A DNA stretch of 64,000 nucleotides from an uncultured Helicobacter sp. (GTDB lineage Bacteria > Campylobacterota > Campylobacteria > Campylobacterales > Helicobacteraceae), in assembly GCF_947367035.1 (NCBI RefSeq), contig NZ_CANBCA010000004.1, positions 1 through 64,000 on the forward strand. Direction: 5' to 3'. Of this stretch, positions 28,313 through 37,315 are shown piece after piece (position 1 is the stretch's first letter; the number at the start of each line of letters is the position of its first letter). The notes under the pieces were generated by a model that saw only the letters and a program-made list of their open reading frames with translations, searched no databases and had not been told where the DNA came from. The translations under genes were made by a program, and so were the position numbers.

Positions 28313-30424
28313 TTAAAATTTCTTTTTATGCACATCATTTAAGATATTTTGTGCAATATCATTAACATTTTTGGTTATATCATTCGTCATATTGGCGACT
28401 TCAACATTTTCATTTGTAACGGTCTCTAGTTGGACAATCGCTTCATTGATTTGTGAAATCCCTAAACTTTGCTCTTTAATGGATTCACTCATTTCGCTTA
28501 CATTTTGCACTAGCACATTCACATTTGCTTCAATTTCGCCAAGTGATTTTCCTGTGCGTTCTGCGAGTTTGCGCACTTCATCGGCGACAACGGCGAATCC
28601 TCTTCCGTGTTCTCCTGCTCTTGCTGCTTCAATGGCTGCATTAAGGGCTAAAAGATTGGTTTGGTCTGCAATGTCTTTAATCACGCCTACGATTCCTTTA
28701 ATATCTTCAGCTTGTCTTGTTGCATCACTTGTCTTGTTGCTAACATTTTCCATAGATTGGTTAATCTCTTCTACGGCTGCAGCAGATTGTTGGAGAGAGC
28801 TTGCTTGAGTTTGTGAGCCTTCGGTTAGTCTAGTCATAAATTTCTCTAGCTCGGAAGATTGTGCAGAGAGATTTTGTGCGAACCCTGCACTAGCCGTTAG
28901 CATTTGGCGGATTTCCTCTCCTAAAGTATTTGTTGTGATTTCTACACTACCTTTTGCATCTTTTACTTCTGTTGTAAAATCAAGGGTTTTATAGGATTCA
29001 AAGACACGATGGATTTCATTCATATCACTTCCCACTTTGTTTTGTAAAACATCTAACATATTATTTAGCACATTTTTAAGCTCTACTAATTGCGGATTGG
29101 CAGGTTGCTTGACGATTCTTGCCGTTAAATCTCCATTTTCAATGGCTTTAGCGGTTTGAGCAGATTGCTCAATTGCTTCTTCGTCAATTCTTAAAGAATC
29201 TTGTGTTCTCTTAATGTTGTCATTGATAAGTTTGCCCATAATTCCTAACTCATCATTCGCATTGATTTTGATGAATTGAGTCTCCTTGCTTTCGTGGTTG
29301 ATGAATCGGAAGAAAGCAACAAGAGTTTTTACCAACATAGGCAGACGATTCCCCAAATTGACTTTAATATACCAATAGATTAATCCCATTGCTACAACAA
29401 TAAAGATTAATGAAGCAATGCCAATCGTGTATTGCAAGTGATAAAGAGGGGCTAATACGGAATTTTTGGGTGCAGTTGTTACTACGGCAAAACTTGCTTC
29501 ATTATCTGCAACAGAGAAGTTTTCTAAACTTGCAAAGCTGGAATTGCCGTGAGTGTCTGTGTAGTCGTAGATGCCATCTTGATGATTTTTGATTGCGTTA
29601 ATGAGGCTTTGCGCACCGGGAGTAGGATTCACATCTTGAATTTGTTTTAAGAGTTGATTGGAATCTGGAGATGAAATAATTAGCCCATCATTATCTAGGA
29701 GTAGTCTTATATCTTGCTCAAATACGCTTTGGTCTGGGTCATTTAGATATGTTGCTATTGTTTCAGAATTGAAGATAAAGCCTATTGCACCTATAATTTG
29801 TTTTCTATTATCAAATAGGGGCATAACTAGCCCTGTTCCAATAAAATCATCTTCGCCGATTTGGAATTTTCTTGTTTTACCAAAAAATACCCGATTGCTA
29901 CCATATTTACCCTCTCGTAGTGCATCTTGAACGCTTGCGAGTTGTGGAAAAGTGTCTCTTGCTTGTTTAGAGGTAATCCCCCCCACTTTGGAAGTGTCTT
30001 CGTCATAAAGCATCATAAAAAACTCACCACTTGGAGTAATGTGTAAAGGATTCTCTCTGAAGTGAGCAGGGGCGTTTTTGAGATAGAGAAATCCATAATT
30101 TGCATTAGAGGAACTATCAAAAACTCCCTCTATAACATTATAAATCCTCTGAAAGCTTAAATCTCTAATTTCAGCAGTTTCAAAAATGTGATTGAGGATT
30201 GAAGAACTCCCCCGCGTGATGGTAATTAATTCTTCTGAAATTCCCTTGATGTGGTCGGCATAACTTTGAGAGGACTTCTCAACAATGTCTTTTGCATTGC
30301 GTTGCATATTTTCACTGACGCGATTTGTAACAATTAAACTTAAAATAATGATACCAACAATAAAAATTATGGCAATTACGCTATTAAGCTTAGTTTGCAG
30401 TTTAAGGTTTCTGAAAAAATCCAT
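28313..30424 (-). CDS. Methyl-accepting chemotaxis protein with large periplasmic sensor
   Basis: A 703-residue chemoreceptor. Membrane helices lie at about 15-34 and 333-353. The roughly 300 residues between them look like a double-Cache ligand domain (GFLYLKN..., ...[21 protein letters not shown]..., [13 protein letters not shown]). A HAMP-like linker and a cytoplasmic coiled coil follow. The highly conserved CheA/CheW-contact hairpin ([20 protein letters not shown], then [18 protein letters not shown]) lies near 600-640. It would relay a small-molecule signal to CheA. No pentapeptide tether is seen at the C-terminus (VHKKKF). A strong AGGAGG lies before the ATG. The ligand cannot be read from sequence. 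Confidence 0.93.
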   Translation of the reverse strand: MDFFRNLKLQTKLNSVIAIIFIVGIIILSLIVTNRVSENMQRNAKDIVEKSSQSYADHIKGISEELITITRGSSSILNHIFETAEIRDLSFQRIYNVIEGVFDSSSNANYGFLYLKNAPAHFRENPLHITPSGEFFMMLYDEDTSKVGGITSKQARDTFPQLASVQDALREGKYGSNRVFFGKTRKFQIGEDDFIGTGLVMPLFDNRKQIIGAIGFIFNSETIATYLNDPDQSVFEQDIRLLLDNDGLIISSPDSNQLLKQIQDVNPTPGAQSLINAIKNHQDGIYDYTDTHGNSSFASLENFSVADNEASFAVVTTAPKNSVLAPLYHLQYTIGIASLIFIVVAMGLIYWYIKVNLGNRLPMLVKTLVAFFRFINHESKETQFIKINANDELGIMGKLINDNIKRTQDSLRIDEEAIEQSAQTAKAIENGDLTARIVKQPANPQLVELKNVLNNMLDVLQNKVGSDMNEIHRVFESYKTLDFTTEVKDAKGSVEITTNTLGEEIRQMLTASAGFAQNLSAQSSELEKFMTRLTEGSQTQASSLQQSAAAVEEINQSMENVSNKTSDATRQAEDIKGIVGVIKDIADQTNLLALNAAIEAARAGEHGRGFAVVADEVRKLAERTGKSLGEIEANVNVLVQNVSEMSESIKEQSLGISQINEAIVQLETVTNENVEVANMTNDITKNVNDIAQNILNDVHKKKF

Positions 30425-30547
30425 ATACCTAACCTCCTTTTAGAATTGAATATTTAAGTTTTTTGAAAGATTGGAATTATGCCAAAAATATTTTAAAAAT
30501 TTAATAAAGTTCAAAAATTTTGTTTCTATACCATTTTCTAAATAATT

Positions 30548-31282
30548 TTATATTTTCAAAGCAGTTTCTAGTGCTGCTTTATCTTTGGGAACTTTTAAGA
30601 AGTTGCTATTTCCTTTTTGTGTTTGCATTACCGCTAGAGAATCCGCGATTCTTAATGCTTGGTCAATATTATGTGAAACCATTATTAAGGTATGCGTGTG
30701 AGCAATTTCAATCAATAATTCTTCAATGATATTTTGAGAATATAAATCTAGCGCACTTGTGGGTTCATCTAAAAGCAAGATTTTTGGCTCTAGGCTTAGG
30801 ACTCTAGCTAAAAGTAGTCTTTGTTGTTCCCCCCCAGAAAGTCGCAAAGCATTTTCTCGCAAACGATTTTTCAGATTATTCCAAAGACCTACTTGTTGCA
30901 AAGATTCGCAAATCTTAGCTTGAATTGTGTGTTTATCTAGGTTTGTCAATAAGGAGAGGGGCAAACTCAAGTTTTTTTCAATACTTAGATTAAAAGGTTG
31001 GGGTGTTTGAAAAAGCATACCGACATTTTTGCGCAAAATCTCTAGTGGAATCCTCTGAATGTTTTGCATAGAAGTAGAATCCAAATCTAGTAAAATTTCG
31101 CCCATAATCTCCCCACCCATTTCTTCACAAAGCCGATTAATGCAGCGTAAAAAAGTGCTTTTACCGCAACCTGAAGCACCTAAAAGCGTAAAAATTCCAT
31201 AAGGTTTGATTTGCAAGTTGAGGTTAGAGAAAATCTGCTTCTCCCCAAAGCGCACACCTAAATTTTTCATTTCAAGAATCAT
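30548..31282 (-). CDS. pstB: Phosphate ABC transporter ATP-binding protein
   Basis: The ATPase of the Pst phosphate importer. Walker A is GASGCGKST, the signature is LSGGEQQR, and Walker B is ILLLDEPTSALD, with the PstB-typical INRLCEE region after the P-loop. I place the start at the ATG at 31282 because AAGGAA lies just upstream; a longer form from 31300 has no better site. This start overlaps the pstA end by 11 bases. It is the last gene of pstS-pstC-pstA-pstB. No phoU follows, which is unusual for a pst operon but not rare in this group. Confidence 0.93.
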   Translation of the reverse strand: MILEMKNLGVRFGEKQIFSNLNLQIKPYGIFTLLGASGCGKSTFLRCINRLCEEMGGEIMGEILLDLDSTSMQNIQRIPLEILRKNVGMLFQTPQPFNLSIEKNLSLPLSLLTNLDKHTIQAKICESLQQVGLWNNLKNRLRENALRLSGGEQQRLLLARVLSLEPKILLLDEPTSALDLYSQNIIEELLIEIAHTHTLIMVSHNIDQALRIADSLAVMQTQKGNSNFLKVPKDKAALETALKI

Positions 31283-32150
31283 TAGAGTTCCTTTTTGCAA
31301 TTCCTTTTAAGATTCCACCTAGAAGCAACAAAAATCCGCATAGGAAAAGTAGCACTAGGCTTGCTCCCATTGCGTTTTGTAGCTCTCCTTGTGTCTGATA
31401 GTTTTGGGAGTTGTAATAGATATAAAACGACAAGGATTCAAATTTGCCTAAAAGCCCATTGGGCAATCCTGCATTTGCCACTGCACCGACAAACATCACC
31501 ACAGCGGTGTCTTCTGCTACTCTACCAAGCGCTAAGATTGCACCGCTTAGGATTCCATTTCTTGCTTCAGGGAGCAAAAAATACCACAGAATCTTGCCTT
31601 TAGGCAAACCTAAGCCCAAAGCATTGAGCATTAAGTCTTGCGGCACAGATAAAAGGGCTTCTTTGGTTGTAGCAATGAGTGTAGGCAAAACAAGCAAAGC
31701 AAGACAACAAGCTGCAAGGAGTAGGCAGCTGTTTGCCTCTGGTAGCAAGTGATTTTTAAGCCACAAAATGCTTAAGAATCCAAATAGCCCCATAATCACC
31801 GATGGAATCCCTGCAAGAATATCTACCATTGTGTTTAAAAACCACTTTTCAAAAGCATTGGCATAATAGGCAAGATAGATTCCACAGCCAATTCCAGGAA
31901 TAATCGCAAATAAGAGGCTTAAAATCACAAGCCATAAAGTCCCAAGAATTGCAGGAAAGATTCCATTAAACACTGCTACTTTACCCAAAATCGCGCTAAG
32001 AGGTGCAGTATTGCCAAAAAAGAGTTGTAAATCTAGCACAGAGATTCCACGCCAAAATACCCAAAACAAAAGAGAGCAAACGACCAAGACAATGCAAGTG
32101 GAACTTAAGAAGCTTAAAAGATAAAGGACATTTGCGATTTTGCGTTTCAT
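31272..32150 (-). CDS. pstA: Phosphate ABC transporter permease PstA
   Basis: A 292-residue permease with about six membrane helices. The cytoplasmic coupling loop ALGLGLPKGKILWYFLLPEARNGI contains the EAA-type motif (shown in part: ALGLPKGKILWYFLLPEA). AGIPSVIMGLFGF is typical of PstA/PstC. It pairs with PstC to form the membrane channel. It starts nine bases after pstC and overlaps pstB. Confidence 0.92.
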   Translation of the reverse strand: MKRKIANVLYLLSFLSSTCIVLVVCSLLFWVFWRGISVLDLQLFFGNTAPLSAILGKVAVFNGIFPAILGTLWLVILSLLFAIIPGIGCGIYLAYYANAFEKWFLNTMVDILAGIPSVIMGLFGFLSILWLKNHLLPEANSCLLLAACCLALLVLPTLIATTKEALLSVPQDLMLNALGLGLPKGKILWYFLLPEARNGILSGAILALGRVAEDTAVVMFVGAVANAGLPNGLLGKFESLSFYIYYNSQNYQTQGELQNAMGASLVLLFLCGFLLLLGGILKGIAKRNSNDS

Positions 32151-32159
32151 TGTGGAATC

Positions 32160-32999
32160 CTAAAGTGAGTTGGATTTATGCAAAATGCCACGTGCAAAAA
32201 GGGCTAAAAGCGCATTGGAAACAATCAGCAAAAATCCAGAAACAAAAAGTGCATTATACGCCTCTCCGATACTCTCATTCGCGGTGATAAGCGCGATATG
32301 CGCACTCAAAACGCGCAAAGGGTCAAAAAGTGAAGTGGCAAAATTCAAGGCATTAGAGGAGAGCATTAGCGCAATCATCGTATCACCAAAGGCTCTTCCA
32401 AAGCCTAGTAAAAATGCACCTATAAGCACGCCTTTAGCCTTTGGAATCACGATAAAATAAAAAGTTTCAAAGTCGCGCAATCCAAGTGAGAGAGCATTTA
32501 AATGCTGATTTAAAAAAGGTTTTTTAAGTCCAGATTCTAAAAGTAAAACCATTGTGGGTAGAATCACGAGACTCAAGACGCAAATACAGGCTAACAGATT
32601 TCTCCCACTTCCGTTAAAAGCCTCCCTTAAGAGTGGAACGAGTAAAAACAATGCACCAAAGGCGTAAAGCACGGTGGGAATAGAACCCATAAAACGCACA
32701 AGAAAGCTTAAAATGCTCCGCAAAAGCTTGGTTGCTTTGGATTTCATTGGCAAGATGAGAACGCAGACGATAGCTAGACTACAAGGGAATGCAACAAGCA
32801 ATGTGCTAAAGCTTAGAATCAGTGAATTAACAAACATTGTCAAAACCCCAAATTCATTGGCTTTGGGATTCCAACTAAAGTGAAGTGTCAAGCTAGGATT
32901 GGAAGCAAGTGTTTGCAGTCCAAACCCACCAATCACGAGAAAAAGTAGGCAGATTCCGCTTAATGCTATGATTGTCGCAAATATTGCGACAAGTTTCAT
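32160..32999 (-). CDS. pstC: Phosphate ABC transporter permease PstC
   Basis: A 279-residue permease with about six helices. FMGSIPTVLYAFGALFL and the EAA-type loop ALSLGLRDFETFYFIVIPKA mark it as PstC. Its ATG overlaps the pstS stop by four bases (ATGA), so the two are translationally coupled. It is shorter at the N-terminus than E. coli PstC (about 319 residues). Confidence 0.92.
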   Translation of the reverse strand: MKLVAIFATIIALSGICLLFLVIGGFGLQTLASNPSLTLHFSWNPKANEFGVLTMFVNSLILSFSTLLVAFPCSLAIVCVLILPMKSKATKLLRSILSFLVRFMGSIPTVLYAFGALFLLVPLLREAFNGSGRNLLACICVLSLVILPTMVLLLESGLKKPFLNQHLNALSLGLRDFETFYFIVIPKAKGVLIGAFLLGFGRAFGDTMIALMLSSNALNFATSLFDPLRVLSAHIALITANESIGEAYNALFVSGFLLIVSNALLALFARGILHKSNSL

Positions 33000-33880
33000 T
33001 TTGGAAGCGGGATATAGCCGGATTGTTCAATAAACTTTGCGCCATCACTAGAATAAATATAATCCACAAAAAGCTTGGTTAGTCCTTGTGGTTCACCTTT
33101 TGTATTCATATAGAGAAGGCGGCTGATTTGATAAGAACCTTCTTTTGTCTTTTCTTGGGTAGGTTCAACATTTTCAAATGCGATGCCTTTAATGCTTGTG
33201 TCTAAATGCCCGATTCCGACATAGCCAATCGCATTTTTATCTTGTGCAAGAGCAATTTTCATCGCACCATTGGAGCTAACGACATTTGCAGTTTGTGGAA
33301 TCTCTATGCCTTCGTTTAAACCTTTGGATTCAAAAGTATCGCGTGTGCCGCTCCCATCTTCACGCACATAGAGGTTAATTACACCCTCATTGCCTCCTAG
33401 TTCATTCCAATTTTTGACTTCCCCGCTGAAAATTTGGCTTACTTGCTCTTTGGTGAGATTAGAGAGGGGATTTTCTTTATGCACCGCAATGGCAACCCCA
33501 TCTACTGCAAAAGGAAAAGAAACCAACTGATATTTTTCAATTTCTTGGGGTTTTAGTGCGCGTCCAGTATTACCAATCTGAACTAAGCCCTCGCCAACTT
33601 TTGTGATTCCAGCACCTGTGCCACCCCCTGTAATGCTAATGGTGATTTTAGGGTTAAACGACATAATTGCTTCTGCCGCCTTTTTCATTACTGGGATATG
33701 CGCAGTGCCTCCTGCAATGTCTATCTTGCCTTGCTCTTTGGCAAAGACTGCCAAGCTTTCACTTGAAGCATTTGTCGCACTAGATTCCGCAGAATCTTTA
33801 GAATTAGACCCACAACCGGTAAATGCACCAAATGTGAGCAACAAAACTGAAGCAGATAAAAGTGTAGAGACTTTTAGCAT
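32996..33880 (-). CDS. pstS: Periplasmic phosphate-binding lipoprotein
   Basis: A 294-residue substrate-binding protein. The signal peptide ends in a lipobox (GAFTGC) with C23 as the lipid anchor. The phosphate-binding segments ITGGGTGAGI and YVREDGSGTRDTF fit PstS, where Ser, Thr and Arg of the latter contact phosphate. It is the first gene of the pst operon and is probably induced by phosphate limitation, though I cannot point to a Pho box with confidence in the 240 bases upstream, and no phoB/phoR lies in the window. Confidence 0.94.
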   Translation of the reverse strand: MLKVSTLLSASVLLLTFGAFTGCGSNSKDSAESSATNASSESLAVFAKEQGKIDIAGGTAHIPVMKKAAEAIMSFNPKITISITGGGTGAGITKVGEGLVQIGNTGRALKPQEIEKYQLVSFPFAVDGVAIAVHKENPLSNLTKEQVSQIFSGEVKNWNELGGNEGVINLYVREDGSGTRDTFESKGLNEGIEIPQTANVVSSNGAMKIALAQDKNAIGYVGIGHLDTSIKGIAFENVEPTQEKTKEGSYQISRLLYMNTKGEPQGLTKLFVDYIYSSDGAKFIEQSGYIPLPK

Positions 33881-33944
33881 TATTGTTCCTTATTGTGAAG
33901 TTTAAAAACGATATTGTAGCGAAATTTCTTTTAAAAATCTGTTT

Positions 33945-34000
33945 GTCATTGCGAGATTTTGTGTTATGGATTGCCCCATCATTTCATTCCTTGTAATGAC
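33945..34000. repeat. Interspersed palindromic repeat, copy 3
   Basis: GTCATTGCGAG (33945-33955) and CTTGTAATGAC (33990-34000) are inverted with 9 of 11 positions matching, so the 56-base unit can fold on itself. Its GCGAGATTTTGTGTTATGG part matches copy 1. It lies between pstS and the divergent CDF-like gene. Confidence 0.55.
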
Positions 34001-34086
34001 GGAGGGGCAAACCACAATATATGGTGTGGGTGTCTTGTTTGGAATCTTGCTTTTAGGGATTTGTAATGAAATCTCTAAAAATGCGT

Positions 34087-34092
34087 TATAAT
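34087..34092 (+). promoter_or_regulatory. Predicted -10 box for the CDF-like gene
   Basis: TATAAT in TGCGTTATAATCTTG, about 29 bases before the ATG, with no clear -35 box. Confidence 0.55.
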
Positions 34093-34120
34093 CTTGATAA
34101 ATTTATATTTAGGTTAAGTG

Positions 34121-35110
34121 ATGAAATTTAAAATCCCAACGAGTAATTATGGTAGAAAAGTCCGCCAAAATTCCTCCCAACCTTTACAAGCGGCACAGCC
34201 CTTGAGGGCAAACAATCGGTGTGAGCAGTTTGTTTTAAAAGTTTCAATGTATAGTGCGCTACTTTTGGCTATTTTGGGGATTGGTTTTGGATTGAGCTTT
34301 AAAAGTTCCGCAATCGTTTTTGACGGAATCATCGCATTAGTTTCTGTGGGTTTGGGTCTATTAAGCGTGATTACTTCGCGCTTTGTTTATCGCGAAGATG
34401 ATGATGTGTTTCAATATGGTTATGTGCGCTTTGAACCAATGGTAAATCTGTTTAAAAGTTTGATTTTGATTATCGTGTGTGTTTATGCGTTTATTGGCGG
34501 GATTGAGGATATTTTAAGTGGGGGTTATACTTTGCAAATCAATGGCGCAATGATTTACACAATTTGTGCTTTTATCTTGTGCTTTATTCTCTTCAGCTTT
34601 ACAGGTTATTTTTCAAGACATCTTGATTCTGAATTAATTGGGGTAGATAATGCGGAATGGAAAATTGATTGTGTCTTGTATCTAGGGGCGTTGATTGCTT
34701 TTGGAGTGATTATTTTGTTTGATGCAGAGCAGAGTAAATCTTTGACACGCTATATTGACCCCATTTTACTTGTGCTATTGTGTGTGTTTTTGGCATTGAC
34801 GCCTTTAAGGATATTCGTTTCAAATTTAAAGGATTTGATGATGGTCGCACCAAAAGAGCTAGATGATAAAATCACGGAAGTAATGGAGGTTTTAAGTATG
34901 GAATATGGATTTGAAGATTATGATACACACGTAGCCAAAAGTGGAAGATTCTTTATGATTGAAGTGAATTTCCTAACAACCGATGCAAATGCACAGATAA
35001 GTATCAGGGAAATGGACATTATTCGTAACAAAATTGAACAATCTTTAGAGATTCCAAGTTATAAAATTTGGTTACTTGTGAGTTTCACTGCGAATCCCAA
35101 ATGGCTATAA
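34121..35110 (+). CDS. Cation diffusion facilitator-like transporter
   Basis: A 329-residue membrane protein from the ATG at 34121; a GTG directly before it is in frame but less likely. About six helices span residues 40-240, followed by a cytoplasmic C-terminal domain (about 245-325) with the ferredoxin-like pattern seen in CDF metal exporters. The helix-2 motif reads VFDGIIALVSVG, with one Asp, and helix 5 reads AEWKIDCVL where Zn exporters have HxxxD. So metal ligands differ from the standard Zn/Co/Ni exporters, and the substrate is uncertain. It is transcribed away from pstS and is probably monocistronic. Confidence 0.75.
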   Translation: MKFKIPTSNYGRKVRQNSSQPLQAAQPLRANNRCEQFVLKVSMYSALLLAILGIGFGLSFKSSAIVFDGIIALVSVGLGLLSVITSRFVYREDDDVFQYGYVRFEPMVNLFKSLILIIVCVYAFIGGIEDILSGGYTLQINGAMIYTICAFILCFILFSFTGYFSRHLDSELIGVDNAEWKIDCVLYLGALIAFGVIILFDAEQSKSLTRYIDPILLVLLCVFLALTPLRIFVSNLKDLMMVAPKELDDKITEVMEVLSMEYGFEDYDTHVAKSGRFFMIEVNFLTTDANAQISIREMDIIRNKIEQSLEIPSYKIWLLVSFTANPKWL

Positions 35111-35204
35111 TTTAGAGCATTTTGAGGCTATCTATATATCAATTTCACGACAAAATACTTTAACAAATCCCTACAATTTACAGCAAAGCTAAATAAAATT
35201 TGGC

Positions 35205-35210
35205 TATAAT
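35205..35210 (+). promoter_or_regulatory. Predicted -10 box for the cheX-fliN cluster
   Basis: TATAAT in TTGGCTATAATC, about 47 bases before the first ATG, preceded by an AT-rich tract. Confidence 0.55.
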
Positions 35211-35256
35211 CATTTTTATTAATTTTTAAACTAGGTTTCAATTTAAGGTCATTTGT

Positions 35257-35670
35257 ATGAAAGGAATCATTGAAAAGGCATTTATTCAAGCTATGCAGGA
35301 TACGCTTGAGAAAACACCCGCGCCTTGTAATAATAAACTTTTGTGTGGTTATCTCTCTAGTATCGATCTTATTTTTGACGATGATACAAAAGGGACGGTT
35401 ACTTTTGTGAGCTCTAAAGAGTTTTTAAATGTTTTATCCTTTGGGTTATTTGGGGAAAATGCAAAAGATGATTTAAGTCTGCAAGACCTCTCGCAAGAAT
35501 TAGCGAACTTGACGATTGGGCTTAGTAAAGTGCTTGCAATCAAAGAAGGAAAAAGCTTTAACATCAAAACTCCACGCGTATTTGGCTATGGAGAATTTCA
35601 AGATAAACAATACAATCATTTAAATTTCACGCTTGAGGGCGCTTTATGCTCGCTATTTTTGCATAGATAA
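35257..35670 (+). CDS. CheX/CheC-like chemotaxis phosphatase
   Basis: A 137-residue protein resembling CheX. The segment LSQELANLTIGLSKVLA contains the E-x-x-N motif that CheC, CheX and FliY use to dephosphorylate CheY-P, and TVTFVSSKEFLNVLSFGLFG resembles the conserved beta strand and helix of the fold. Only one copy of the motif is present, as in CheX. It is followed nine bases later by fliN, which suggests that signal termination and the motor switch are expressed together. Activity is inferred from the motif and not proved. Confidence 0.68.
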   Translation: MKGIIEKAFIQAMQDTLEKTPAPCNNKLLCGYLSSIDLIFDDDTKGTVTFVSSKEFLNVLSFGLFGENAKDDLSLQDLSQELANLTIGLSKVLAIKEGKSFNIKTPRVFGYGEFQDKQYNHLNFTLEGALCSLFLHR

Positions 35671-35679
35671 AGGAAGATT

Positions 35680-36039
35680 ATGTCAGCAGATGAATTTACA
35701 CTAGCTAAAATTCAAGCACCCAAACAAGAGGATTTGGCGCGATATTTAGACGGAGTTATGAATAATTATAGCGGGCTTTTGGATATGGGAGTGATTTTCA
35801 AATCCGATTTGGGCGCTACAAAAATACCTTTGTTAGACATTTTGCGTTTTGAAAAGGGTTCTATTATTGACTTGCAAAAACCTGCAGGTGAGAGTGTAGA
35901 GATTTATATTAATGGACGCATTATCGGCAAAGGCGAAGTAATGGTCTATGAAAAAAACTTAGCCATTCGTGTCAATGAAATCTTAGATTCTAATGCCATT
36001 ATTTATTACTTGACTAGAGAGAGTATTAGCACGGTATGA
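35680..36039 (+). CDS. fliN: Flagellar motor switch protein FliN
   Basis: A 119-residue FliN. The C-terminal surface-presentation domain is complete, with PLLDILRFEKGSIIDLQKPAGE, INGRIIGKGEVMVYEKNLAIRV and an EIL end, all typical of FliN. It forms the bottom of the C-ring and takes part in switching and type III export. The ATG lies nine bases after the CheX-like gene, and its stop overlaps the next start by four bases (ATGA). Confidence 0.94.
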   Translation: MSADEFTLAKIQAPKQEDLARYLDGVMNNYSGLLDMGVIFKSDLGATKIPLLDILRFEKGSIIDLQKPAGESVEIYINGRIIGKGEVMVYEKNLAIRVNEILDSNAIIYYLTRESISTV

Positions 36040-36560
36040 AAGTGGTTTTGGCACTTTTGTGCGGATTATGTTTCTTTTGTACAATCTTAAGTGCAAATAG
36101 CACAATAAGTGAAAATAATACAACTAAACCTTTATTACAGGGAATGAAGCCTGATTCTGAATCTTTAAAGTTTCCTTTTGAAACAGGGAAATCACCCCTG
36201 GAGAGTGTGAATATGCTGCAATACTTCGGTGTGATTCTAATTTTAGTCGGGCTTTTGCTGTTTTTGTGGTATGTGAAAAATCGCTTGAATGCTCCTCAAA
36301 TCAAATCCTCTAAAGCCAATGTATTGGGAGCATTATTTGATAAAGGGGATTTGCAAAGTGTTGTGCAAGTGCAGTCTGTTACGACATTAGGATTCAATAG
36401 TAAGCTAGTGATATTTGAAGCGTATAATAGGCGATATTTAGTGGTTTTAAGTCCTAATGATGCAACACTATTAGATTCTTATAATGTAGAATTGTTAGAG
36501 AGTGGAGCGCAAGAATTTAAGGAACTATTAGAGCAAGAGATACCCAGTGAAGCGAAATAG
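36036..36560 (+). CDS. FliO-like flagellar export membrane protein
   Basis: A 174-residue protein with a signal-like N-terminal helix (1-19), a membrane helix near 62-82 (LQYFGVILILVGLLLFLWYV) and a cytoplasmic C-terminal domain with VVQVQSVTTLGFNSKLVIFEAYNRRYLVVLS, the strand pattern of FliO/FliZ (here given with key parts VQSVTTLG and RRYLVVLS). FliO helps assemble the FliP-FliQ-FliR export gate. Overlap with fliN by four bases and with the next gene by 14 supports co-expression. FliO is poorly conserved, so the name is probable only. Confidence 0.7.
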   Translation: MKVVLALLCGLCFFCTILSANSTISENNTTKPLLQGMKPDSESLKFPFETGKSPLESVNMLQYFGVILILVGLLLFLWYVKNRLNAPQIKSSKANVLGALFDKGDLQSVVQVQSVTTLGFNSKLVIFEAYNRRYLVVLSPNDATLLDSYNVELLESGAQEFKELLEQEIPSEAK

Positions 36561-37311
36561 CTTTCTTGCGCTTTTTTTATCTTTAGCCATTCATTTTCTT
36601 TTGTTTGCACTCTTGTTGTGGGAATTGCGCGTTGATGATTTTTATCGTCCTCAACAAATGGGGGTAAAAGAGGGTGAGCGTGTGAGTTTGAAGCATTTTA
36701 GATTCTCACAAGGTGGCGAGAATCAAAAGAGAGAAAATGTAGAATCCCAAATTTCAAAACCAACGCCTCCAAATCCTCCACAAAAGCAGGACAGCAAATC
36801 ACAAGTTCAGCCAAAGCCCAAGCAGCCAAAACCTGCACCACCTAAGCAAAATAAACCCCCAAAGCCCTCTGTTAATAATGCGTTAGCACAGAGTCTCTCC
36901 AAGCCACAACCACAAAGGAGTGTAGGTGCGCTAGATTCCCCCTCTATCTATGATTTTGGCAAAGATATGTCTAATCAAGAGGTAAAAGACCTTTATGGTG
37001 AAGAGTTTGGTTCGCTTGATGCAGAGCAGAAGCGATTTATAAAGGATAATCTCAGTGGAATCGGACGCATTACACAAAGGTATTTAAAATATCCGTCTGT
37101 TGCGGGTAGAATGGGACAACAAGGGGATAATATTGTAGAATTTTATTTATATCCCAATGGAGATATATCCGACTTGAAACTCCTAACACCAAGTGGCTTT
37201 AGACTGCTAGATGAAAATAGCATTCACACGATTAAAATTGCCTATAAAGATTATCCTTATCCAAGCGTGAAAACAAAGATTAGGATTCGGGTGATGTATA
37301 GGATTTATTGA
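36547..37311 (+). CDS. TonB-like energy-transducing protein
   Basis: A 254-residue protein built as TonB: one N-terminal membrane helix (about 7-25), a Pro/Lys/Gln-rich periplasmic stalk (about 65-120), and a C-terminal domain with the TonB pattern VEFYLYPNGDISDLKLLTPSG...LDENSIHTIKIAYKDYPYP (in part). The start is GTG, within the end of the fliO-like gene. TonB proteins couple the ExbBD proton-driven motor to outer-membrane receptors. No exbBD lies nearby. Its position behind flagellar genes is odd, but H. pylori has, from memory, a TonB-like gene next to fliN as well. Confidence 0.75.
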   Translation: MKRNSFLALFLSLAIHFLLFALLLWELRVDDFYRPQQMGVKEGERVSLKHFRFSQGGENQKRENVESQISKPTPPNPPQKQDSKSQVQPKPKQPKPAPPKQNKPPKPSVNNALAQSLSKPQPQRSVGALDSPSIYDFGKDMSNQEVKDLYGEEFGSLDAEQKRFIKDNLSGIGRITQRYLKYPSVAGRMGQQGDNIVEFYLYPNGDISDLKLLTPSGFRLLDENSIHTIKIAYKDYPYPSVKTKIRIRVMYRIY

Positions 37312-37315
37312 GATT

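Noticed and set aside
33881-33944. Pho box upstream of pstS
   Set aside because: No repeated direct motif of the expected spacing could be seen; the regulator family in this group uses a poorly defined site.
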